Shown here: piece after piece, positions 55,227 to 64,000 of the stretch
Position numbering within the stretch: the stretch's first letter is position 1
Layout: each line of letters begins with the position of its first letter
NCBI GenBank assembly: GCA_015680905.1
Contig: CM027382.1
Coordinates: forward strand, 16,341,501 to 16,405,500
Source: Coptis chinensis
Lineage: Eukaryota > Streptophyta > Magnoliopsida > Ranunculales > Ranunculaceae
Length of the DNA: 64,000 bases
Direction of reading: 5' to 3'
The notes under the pieces: model-generated
Database searches by the model: none
Seen by the model: only the letters and a program-made list of their open reading frames with translations
Told to the model about the DNA's origin: nothing
Translations under genes and position numbers: made by a program

Positions 55227-55378
55227 CCCCATTCTATTACATGACATTCCTACATACCTGTATCAGTAATGGAGCTAATATTGTTCTGAGCCTCTATTCA
55301 GTTTTCACCATGTTATTTTCTTCTTCCGAGTCGGCGAGTCCTTTTGAAGTTTTTTTTCCTTTTTATATCAAGTTTAAA

Positions 55379-57853
55379 ATGGGAAAAAAGGGTGGTGATA
55401 AAATGACTAAGAAGGGGAAAAGTATTACTGAAATGCCATTTCAAGGTGGTGGGGAGGTTGGGCTTTATCCTCCTTCCGTAGTTTCTCATGAAGATGTTAT
55501 TGAGGATTGTTTTCTTTTCATGAATACCCTTCAAGCCTTTCATGTTGGCAAAAAAATCAAGTAAGATATTTACTATTAAAATAGCTTTTCCTATTTCTGT
55601 ACATGCATGAAACAGAGAAATCACTAGAGAAGTAATTTGCATGTTAATGCCGTTTTAGTAATGGGTATAACTAAAAGAAGGTAATGGGGATTCTTATCTA
55701 GTCAAGAAAGTCTATATGTAACCTTACCAAAGATAGAAAGAAAATAAAAAGTTTGGTGAAACGCTTTTTCTAATTTTTATATACTTTTTGGAATATTTAA
55801 ATTCGACTTATTACTTTTGGTAAAGGTAATGGTAAGACTATAAGAGGTTGGTTTTTGGGTGCATTTGATTTTGGGTTTTGATTCTGATGTCACTTACTTG
55901 TTGTTGTTGTTCAAAGGTCACCTGTGGTTGCAGGGCTACCAATAACGTGGCAACATTTGTATACTGAGGTTACCAAGCAGGGTGGTTTTGACATGGTAAA
56001 GATTTCTCAATCCTCTTGTTCTTTTTCTTTTCTTTTTTTTACACCAGAGCTAAAAAGTGATTTTAATGGTTCCAATAGATTGGGTATATATATTTACGAA
56101 GTAGACTCCCATGTTTTTACCCATATATTTGTCGCTCGTCATATACATTTTATAACTAGTTCATTAACTGGGTCTCGAACCTAGATTAATGAAACTAAAA
56201 ATGTTGTATGTAGGTCGAGTGGAATGAATTTAGCAGGGAATACTACAGTTCTTTTCCTCCTAATCCAGATGTTCCAAATGAGCTGAAGAACCATTACAAG
56301 GAGATTCTTTATGAATATGAGCAAGTCTACTTCCATAGGCGAAGTAGTCCACCTCTAAGTCAAGCTGCACTAGGTAAACTCTCTTTTCAACTTTTAATAT
56401 GAAAGTATCTTTTCATATCTTTTAGGCTATCTTGTTTTGAGTTCTAATCCCCTGTGGCCTTTATTTGCAGTAGAACTTCCTGGTTTGAACAAGACTCCTT
56501 CTGACCAGGAATCGCAGCATGATGGTAATTTTTGTTTTTTATTTTAAAACAATTACCTGGGTTCATTTTGAGTTGATTTGTAAGTTGTATTTCTGCTTCA
56601 TTTTATCATTGTTGTCTTACATTTGTTTATTGTGGTTGTGTTTAATTTCAATCACAAATCTAAAAGTTAATATATCCTTAATGATGGTCTGATTGTGAAA
56701 TCCATGTAATCTATCCGTCTGATATTCAGACGACATTAGTATGCCCCATGCGCAAAGAATGAAATTACCCACTATCCTATCTGGGTGCCAGTTAAATGCA
56801 TACAATAACCTATGCGAAAATACTTCCATATGCGTGTCGAGACTGTCGAGTAATGCATCTATGAATATTCAATCAAGAGGTATTCATTACGCTACTTGTG
56901 ACGATCGGTTAAAGTTGAAGAAAACAGCAGTGTGAAATCAAACATTAACTGAAAATGTGAAATGTGCAAGGAATAGTTTTAGAGCCACAATACTATTAGG
57001 GTGGCAGTTAAATAATTCATGTCGTAAACTATGAGAAAACACTACTGTATGTCATTATGTGTAATGCAACTCGATGCTCGATTGGCGATCGCAGTATGCA
57101 TTTGGCTGCTACCTTAGGGTTATGTATTACCTCTTTGTTAATCATTATAAAGTTGCCCTGTTTGCTTAACCCTGTTTCCTCGATTGTCATGTTGTTCTCA
57201 GAATCTGAATACATGAATAAGACTGTGACGGGGAAAGTTTATGGAAAATTTGAGCTTGGCTATTTGGTGACTGTGAAAGTGGGTTCCGAGACCCTCAAGG
57301 GAACACTGTTTACTCCAGTATCATTTCGCAATGCTGCTTCTAGTGCTCCTGAAAGTTCAACTCCACCACCTAAACTACCAAGGACTTCCTACAATTATTT
57401 CTTCGTTGACAAATGTGCCGAGCTCAAATATCAGCATTATCCAAGTAGAGAGATTGCTAAAATGACTGGAGAAGCTTGGAAAAAAATGAGTGAGGAGGAC
57501 AAAAAGGTAAGTCCCTACGCATTCCATGATGTGCATAAACATCTACATGAATGTTTGTATGCTCAATTCGCCCATCAACCCATGATATGGCCAGATGCTC
57601 TATGTAGAATATACTGATTTGCATATATCTAAAATTTACGACCTATGACATTATGCTTGAGTATCTGCTGATATTTCTCAGGTTATAATATATATTAGAA
57701 TCTTTGATTGCCATTGATTAATACTTTTGACATAAGAATAATTGTTTGCTGTAGTGTTATACAGAAATGCATGCTAAGGACAAGGAAAGGTACCTGAAGG
57801 AAAAGAATGACTATAAAGAAAAGAAGAAGCCTCGGAAGCCCGGAAAGTCATGA
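55379..57853 (+). CDS. ARID-HMG-box DNA-binding protein (intact copy 2)
   Basis: Exons 55379-55560, 55917-55995, 56214-56373, 56471-56524, 57202-57506 and 57755-57853 join in phase to 879 nt (292 aa). Residues ~38-122 form an ARID domain (LFMNTLQAFHVGKK, LYTEVTKQGGFDMV, LKNHYKEILYEYEQVYFHR). A linker (GKVYGKFELGYLVTVKVGS) conserved in plant ARID-HMG proteins follows. Residues ~215-282 form an HMG box (TSYNYFFVDKCAELKYQHYP, MTGEAWKKMSEEDKK, YLKEKNDYKEKKK). The tail is lysine-rich. The group includes Arabidopsis HMGB9, 10, 11 and 15, nuclear proteins that bind AT-rich DNA. The start is the ATG shared by all three copies. The N-terminal ARID helix is somewhat diverged. I give no symbol because orthology among the four is unclear. 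Confidence 0.88.
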
Positions 57854-58478
57854 AAGCAAACCGAAAGTGGGGGACTTGATATGTTAAAAGATAGAAACTG
57901 GCTTTATACTTCTTGGAGTTTTGTAGATTTTATTTGAGGATGTTTGAAATTTGATGTAAAAGGTTTTCCCTTTCTCTGTATCATTCTCTCTTTTCACTAA
58001 TAAAGTTACCTTACTTGAGTGCAAAAAAAAAAAAGTTTGAACTTTGATTAGAGACATCATGTTGTTCAGCTCATACTTATTTTTCTGCTTATGGATGCAT
58101 TGAGATAAATTCGTTTACCACAGAAACCTTTATTCTAAGGCACTTTTCATTCCATTTAATTGTTGCATTGGCATTATTTTCGCCCCATCATCGCCACTTT
58201 TAAAGAAAGAGAAGATGATGAACGACTCCAGAAAATCAACTTATAGGTCTATCTTCTATGTTGTAGTGAGTTTGCATGCTTATTAGTTTCTAGTTACTAC
58301 TAATTTGCAGGATAAAGTTTGTGAAATACTTCTTCAAATTTTTGCCGTGTCTGCTGAACGTCGTCAATCTCAGAAGCTAATGATTTTGGTAATAAATACT
58401 ATTCATATCAGAATTAGATATACGCTTTTAGCATCAAATTTCAGTATAAGTATAAAATTTAGTATTCAGAATTTTAGT

Positions 58479-58627
58479 GTTTAGAGGGAGCTCTTCCAGA
58501 AATTCTCGACAGCCAAGGCATTCTCCTAGGCCGAAGAGGCCGGGGGTTTGGAGAAATAGTTTTCAACCAGCAAATGACGCGCATCAATTAGTATTCACTA
58601 GCCGCGTCATTGCCCCAAGCGCGCGCA
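58479..58627 (-). repeat. GC-rich dispersed repeat, copy D (inverted)
   Basis: The inverse of copy A, from TTTAGAGGGAGCTCTTCC to CCCCAAGCGCGCGC. It sits about 630 bp after ARID-HMG copy 2. It has an extra short GC palindrome (GGCCTCTTCGGCC region) compared with A and B. Confidence 0.65.
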
Positions 58628-60195
58628 AAGATGCTTTATTCCTTCTTTCCACTCTTTATCTTATATAAATTGTCCTCACTAGTTCTCTTTTGTTCGCCCC
58701 TTGTGGGATTGTGTTCCTGAGCTTCCCCGGCCAGTTCTCCTCCCTATGACATTGTGCGCCATTTGGCCATACACACCTTTAGCACTACTTTATTTTTTTT
58801 AGCACTACTTACAAATAACCTTACCATAAAGGATAGCAAAAGAATGACACCGGCCCAGCTTAGACCATTGTGGTCCATGAACTCATCAGCTTGTGATCAT
58901 GCATGGAAAACTAAGACCGCTTTTGCCTGCCATCGGCCTTGAGCTGATTGCTGAATGGTTTGCCATTGTTCCTAAGTAGTTTATTTGTATGTGCGTAATT
59001 TATTCTTCAGCTGCTCGATCATTATTAAGGCTGCTATATATGCTCTACTGCTATCCTGAGTTACCGGGTGCAACATATAACTGTTGAAGGATGTGATTGC
59101 TTAAAACTTAAAAGTATGCGCGCCTCTGCACAAGCGCGGAAGTCAAGAAATGCGAGAGACAAAATCCTACTTCATCAGCACAGTTAACGTGTATACATTT
59201 TGATGAGCTATCACATAGGCGCGTTTTTACTCATCATATCTTACTTAAACGAGTTGCGTTTATCAGATTTCAACTTTACAGTTTGAGACTATGTGTTACC
59301 TACTAATTCTAATATTGTCTCGGCTACGCCAGAATAAATAAGAAATAGGTACCCATAGAAATTGCATCTTACAAATGTCAAGGATTAAAATCATCATATC
59401 CAGGAAAGCAAAAACGATTTGGGCAAAGGTTCTCCATTTCGGGTTTAGGAGGAAATACACCGTACCTTAGATCGTCAATGTGATATCTGGCAATAGTGGC
59501 AAACGGTCTTGCGTACTGTTCCGTATGCATGGTTCGTGGGTTGGTCTGATATGTTAGTAGACAGAATTTGCAAGGGCACTGCAACTGTTAAAACAATATA
59601 ATCTAACTTGATTTAATTTGTTCTCTATAATGTCAGAATTTAGATCGATTGCTTTAGAAATCTAATGGCAGCAGCCTCGTATTTTGTATACCACGAACGA
59701 AGTAGTCATCGTATCTTTAGTTTAGCTTTATATATACAGTAGTCCTCTAACAAATTCTAGCTTCAGCTGGAAAGTATATGGACTTTGAAATAAACTATTC
59801 CCAGCGGAACTGCCGAAGCATCTGAAGTTCTGAACATAGTTATGCGACACTGCCACCAGCACCTCTTTTACCGGAGGACGAAACACAGGGAAAAGCGTCA
59901 TAAGATTTATAACTAACAAAAATCCATTGAATTGAATTTCTCAAACATATATGGTTTTAATTGTAAAATTGACAGAAACAACGTTTCGTTGTTATGCACT
60001 TATGCTAATGCTAGTTAGGTGATATTTATTTTCTTTTCAGTAGTAATAACTAACTCCCTTACGAAATAATTAATCAATATTGTGGTACCTTATCTGCTGT
60101 ATCTAAAGCACTGAAACTACTAAAGCTCGACCGAATTTATTCAGAAGGAAGAGTAAACAAAGCAAAATCACCCTCCCCATCATCATTAGGATCGA
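58628..60195. other. Spacer, no gene seen
   Basis: AT-rich, with scattered short frames. A minus-strand frame at 59378-59584 (starting MQCPCKFCLLTYQT) was considered but has no recognisable domain, splice context or neighbour support. Confidence 0.45.
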
Positions 60196-61054
60196 CCCCG
60201 TTCATCTTCAGTTCCGGACTTCAATTAATTTATATATGTAAACAACCCAACAAATCTACGCATATCACAAATTCTATCCTAACTGACACTTCATTTCAAT
60301 TCATACTATACGACTTACACATGCTTAACAAGTCCTCTCTTGAAGAATATAAGACCTCTATGTGATATGGAAGATTGGAAAGTTGGAGACATGCATGGAC
60401 CATTATTGATGTATGTATATACGATATACAAGCAACACTGGTAAAGCATGCATCTAATATCTGTCCATCACATATCACTATATCACATTGAGCACATTCA
60501 TAATCCTCATAACTAATTCTACATACCCCTCTATTGATCGATTGAAATAGTACATAACTATATATATTACCACGTGCAGCGATACAACTAAGCAATATAT
60601 ACCCCATCCTTGATCCTTGATCCTTCCCATTACCAATATATTCCCTTCAAAAAGTAGAAAACAGCTGTCACATTGTACAAAATCTGATACGCTTTTACAC
60701 TTGGCCACCCCTGATTAGTTGAAACAATCAACTTTATCTCTCCTCTCTCCTCTCACCTCTCACGTTCTTAGGAAGGTGTTCTGATGTTTGATTTTTACTA
60801 ATTACTATCAACAAGTTTTTAACTGACTACACAGCAGTCCAACACAAACAACTGTTAAAAACTAATATTGAATGATTACCTTCCACGTGTCCCATTCTAT
60901 TACTTTACTTTCCTACAAGCCTGTAACAGTAGTGGAGCTATTATTTGCTCTTTCTTTCCTCTCAAGTTTTCTTCTTCTGTGTCTCTTTGAAGTGTTTTTT
61001 TTATCAAGCTTAAAATGGGAGAAAGGGGTGATGATAAAATGACTACTATAAAGG
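60196..61054 (+). repeat. Duplicated 5-prime flank of ARID-HMG, copy 3
   Basis: It matches about 54330-55415 in order, including the far-upstream ATCTGTCCATCAC phrase, the promoter region and the first codons. It ends abruptly where an LTR begins at 61055. Confidence 0.75.
60884..60889. promoter_or_regulatory. G-box (CACGTG), ARID-HMG copy 3
   Basis: CCTTCCACGTGTCCCATTCT lies 131 bp before the truncated start codon. It is preserved although the gene body is gone, so an active promoter fragment could now read into the LTR. Confidence 0.45.
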
Positions 61055-61059
61055 TGTGA
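61015..61059 (+). pseudogene. ARID-HMG copy 3, cut off after ~14 codons
   Basis: MGERGDDKMTTIK matches the start of copies 1 and 2 (MGERAAEKMTFKK, MGKKGGDKMTKKG). Coding then runs into an LTR and stops at TGA. The rest of the gene may lie beyond the inserted element, outside the window. Confidence 0.8.
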
Positions 61060-61587
61060 TGTGATATTCCCTTACAAACAGTCTCTGGGGGACTGATATG
61101 GATGGATGGGTGAGACCGAGTTCGGCTTTGAGAGCTTAATCGCCTACGATCTCTTACTCACGGGTCCTTGGGGTCAGAGTAGAATCAGGTCTGGCGTAGT
61201 TTATAGGAGTGGTATTTATAGAGATTGAAAGTGTATCCTCACCCTCCACGTGTAAAGGATGTCACCAACGTGGGGTGTGGATCATGGGAGCACGTGGAAA
61301 ATATCTACATAGGTGCTGTGATGATGAGGAGTGGCGATGCAATGCGGTAACTAGCTTCATGCGGTGACCGATGGTGGCGCAGATTAGGATGAGTGCAAGT
61401 ACACCTTCATGATTGCTTATGGATAGGGTGCAGTGTCCCCTTTGCACGGCGTAGTTCGCATGATGTTGCGATCTGTCCTGTGGCGCGATGTTGGCTCATG
61501 GATGCGACCTGGGACCATAGGTCGGTGCATTAGTTCCACCATGTTAAGCGTGAGCGTGCTGGATAGAGAATATCACTCCCCTACACA
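61055..61587 (-). repeat. 3-prime LTR of the reverse element
   Basis: The plus strand begins TGTGATGTGATATTCCC and ends GAATATCACTCCCCTACACA, so ends are TG...CA with a short inverted repeat (GTGATATTC/GAATATCAC). No internal coding. Confidence 0.65.
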
Positions 61588-61626
61588 GCCCCCTCTCAGT
61601 AGGTTGTGATAACGACCTGCTGAGAG
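61588..61626 (-). promoter_or_regulatory. Polypurine tract and adjoining 12-bp hairpin
   Basis: GCCCCCTCTC (purines on the minus strand) abuts the LTR. It overlaps a stem-loop with arms CTCTCAGTAGGT (61593-61604) and ACCTGCTGAGAG (61615-61626), a 10-nt loop and one G-T pair. Confidence 0.55.
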
Positions 61627-62467
61627 AGAACGGTGGCACGCGCGTACTATGTGATAGGTGTAGAACAGCTAGTGTTAACCGCGGGAGCTAGTTGGTGCGA
61701 TCGTGTGACGCGTGTCGCGACACGTGGCGATCTGGCGATTCTTGAGAGGAAAACGTGGCGCACCGTTTTTTCGGGATGTGAAAAGACAAGACAGTTGTTT
61801 GGAAGTCGTGGGCGGCTAGGGCTAGGGTGTAATCATAATGCCTTGGAAACTGGAGGGGCGGTTATTCAAAAATTTTACTTGCTTGGCTGAGACTTCATTT
61901 GGCTGCTTCGTCTGGTAGAGAGAAATTCATTAGCGCATCAATCTTCAGGTTAGTTCTCTGCCATTTTTGAACCGTTGTACGCTCCCAACCACGACTTCGA
62001 TCTGTCTGTTTGATTTGTATGCCTTTGGGTTGGTGGACCTGTGCTACTCTTGAACTATTTTTCGTGTAGCCGGTGTTAGCGTCCTCTAGTTAATCAGTAT
62101 TAGTACGGGCCGGAATGTCCGTGGCGATGGTCACCTCCATTCTGATCGCGGCTTGGCACGCGTGTCGCGGATATGAACGGTCTGTGAAATATGAAATGAG
62201 GGTTGCCAGTTGGATTGGCGTTTGGCGTCTCGATGCCATAATGAGTTGCCTCGGGAAGAGACGTTTCCCTTGCATAAATATAAACTGTTCGGGGAGAGCG
62301 ACGACATTTGAACTTCCTGTTGCTGCTGTCTTTTCTCCTCTGAACTTGCTTGCTTTCTTTGGTCATCTTCTCGGATATGTTTGCTCTTTCATTCTTTGAT
62401 CGTGATGTTGGATGCTATCTCTCCCTCATTGGCTTTGTTTTGTTCCTTGTGCTTTAGTTTTTTTTCT

Positions 62468-63433
62468 ATGGCTCGGTGTGACCCTTTTGTTAGGGGAGAA
62501 GGCAGTCTACGAGAGAGTTCTCCTCTACTGATGGAGGAAATGGAGTTTCATCCTCATGTGCACGAGGACCGTGGCAAGAGGAAGGCGGTAGCGTCGGGGT
62601 CCAAAAAAGCTAAACGGCCCCGGAGGTCGTGGCGCCCTACTGGAGGTATTGTGATCAGGTCGCCCCACCGGGAGGACGGCGTCCCTCGGTGCCCGAAGGG
62701 TAGGTAGACGGACGGGCGGGGGGGACACGTTGCTGGTGGGAGCTCGCACTCTCGCGTTGGGGACGTGGGAAGTGAGTTCTTCTACGTCGGGAAGACGGGG
62801 AAGAGGCGTGCTGTAAAGCGCTCCGACTGCAGCTTCCACTCTGCGCCTATAGCGACTAGTCTCCTGAGGGGTATCGTGCTGGACGGGGACAAAGCTGAGG
62901 TTGAGGACGAAGATATGGATACGCTCCTGGGGACCATGGACATGGCGAGCTGTTTGGTGAGTACGTTGTTTGTTAACTTTTTAGTCGTCCGCTTTGATTG
63001 ATTTTCATTGTCTTTCCATACTTGTAGTTTCTTGCTGGTTATGATAAGTTGAAGAGTGTTGTCAACGCCTTCGATCGCGATGTTGATGCCCGAAATTTGC
63101 AGGATGTCTGCGAGCTGCTCGGGTGGCTGACAAGAAAAGGTTGGAGACTATGTCGGAGAGATGTCATGCTGTTGGTGATGAAAATGCGAGACTTGCTGCG
63201 TCTATGGCTGATCTGCAAGTGGAGATCGCGGAAGTCACCGAGTACGCGAAGCAATGCCAGAGGGTTGCCCGTAAGGCTAAGAATGCGTATACCATCACTT
63301 TAGTGGTAGTATGCGCCAAGCCGGATGAAAATCTTGGCAGACTAAAGAAGGCGGGGGCTCGAGAGGCGATATATGCGTGTTGTTCGTGAGTACCCGGGCA
63401 TGTTCCCTCAACCGGTGTTCCTTCCTGAGGATA
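62468..63433 (+). pseudogene. Element-internal ORF, antisense, coiled-coil C-terminus
   Basis: Text starts MARCDPFVRGEGSLRESSP and has a basic cluster (GKRKAVASGSKKAKRPRRSW) and, after a frame change, a GTGAGT donor near 62958 with an AG near 63026. It continues with FLAGYDKLKSVVNAFDRDVD and a long heptad-like region (ETMSERCHAVGDENARLAA, MADLQVEIAEVTEYAK). Layout (basic middle, short intron, coiled coil) is like the antisense gene at 45740-48247, though I see no direct sequence match. Frameshifts near 62700 and 63110 make it a pseudogene. Confidence 0.4.
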
Positions 63434-64000
63434 AACATGTGGTCGCTGCTCCGTGATGCCGATTCTGTCTTCTGGTGAGAATTTGTTTTTGTGTTTGATA
63501 AGAACGTGTGTCTTCTTTGCCCCTACGAGGGTTAAACACTAGAGCTGCGTTTTCGGGCTTGCCCGAGCAGTTCGCTTCTTTTGAATTTGGAGAACTGGTT
63601 TCCACGAAAGTGGCAGTTCGTTAACTTTGGTTTTTGTAATCTGGTAGCCGACACTGGTTTTTCGGTAGACCAGTGGTCGGTGTTTTAGAGCTGATTTCAC
63701 TGGATCCGGAATGTGTGTTCCTTTTGGTGAGTACTTGATTAATGCTATATACTTTTTGGTCTGATTGTTCATGGCTTTGCTTCTGTCCATGGACTTTGCT
63801 TCTGAGATGTATTCTCGTTATATGTTAAGCTGGTATGATAATGCGCAGGACCGCGACATGTAAGTGTTTGATCTTTTTGACGAAAAGGGGACCGTGCCCC
63901 TAGCGTTAAGTGGGGTCATGTTGCTCACTGGGAGCGTTCTTCTTTGGTTAACCCTAGGAGTATCGGTCCTCGTCTAGTGATGATCAAAGATGCTATGAGC
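63434..64000. other. Element interior, no gene seen
   Basis: Only short frames are present and no domain is recognisable. It continues the reverse element beyond the window. Confidence 0.4.

Larger units (their letters stand above)
61055..64000 (-). mobile_element. LTR retrotransposon, reverse orientation, partial
   Basis: The 3-prime LTR (61055-61587) is on the left and is preceded, on the element strand, by the purine tract GAGAGGGGGC. The interior runs rightward past the window edge. The interrupted gene at the left and the plus-strand ORF inside (antisense to the element) suggest a Tat-type element like 38990-49103. The other LTR and target duplication are not visible here. Confidence 0.6.

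Noticed and set aside
59378-59584. Minus-strand 68-aa Cys-containing frame
   Set aside because: No recognisable family, no neighbour exons with matching phase, length within chance for this region.
61633-61890. 85-aa plus-strand frame beside the LTR
   Set aside because: It lies in untranslated sequence between the polypurine tract and the internal ORF and has no domain.

Overview
The window is nuclear DNA from a flowering plant, most likely a eudicot. It is AT-rich, its genes have many introns with GT-AG borders, and it is full of plant-type Ty3/gypsy, LINE and Harbinger/hAT-like elements. Nothing in it is prokaryotic. I cannot name the species from the sequence.

Layout. (1) 691-6261 holds an apparently complete 8-exon DPM1 gene (dolichol-phosphate mannosyltransferase catalytic subunit). 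Its fifth intron is swollen to about 3.6 kb by a 2.98-kb Harbinger-like element with TTA target duplications and a tRNA-like pseudogene inside. (2) 7391-10064 is a 2.67-kb unit with a COMT-type O-methyltransferase pseudogene. The same unit recurs at 11538-50587, stretched to 39 kb by later insertions. The two O-methyltransferase copies carry different disabling lesions. (3) Inside the second unit lie, in order: a 2.7-kb segment with orphan exon-like pieces; a solo LTR (14460-15815, TSD CATGC); a three-deep nest; a Tat-lineage Ty3/gypsy element (38990-49103, TSD CCATC); and a 401-bp hAT-like MITE (49939-50339). The nest is an LTR-like element (17032-38781, TSD ATATC) that contains an L1-type LINE on the minus strand (about 17422-36400), which in turn is cut by a 12.9-kb Athila-like LTR element (19686-32601, TSD ATCAC). 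(4) 51458-61059 is a tandem family of ARID-HMG-box DNA-binding protein genes. Copy 1 has a frameshifted HMG box, copy 2 is intact (292 aa), and copy 3 is cut off after 14 codons by another LTR element. (5) 61055-64000 is the 3-prime LTR and part of the interior of that element, in reverse orientation, running off the window.

The working genes I would defend are DPM1 (N-glycan and GPI mannose donor synthesis in the ER) and the second ARID-HMG gene (nuclear, chromatin or transcription). They are not functionally linked. No new biological system is evident. The most informative content is the datable stack of insertions, the antisense spliced gene inside the Tat element, and the unequal decay of the two tandem families.
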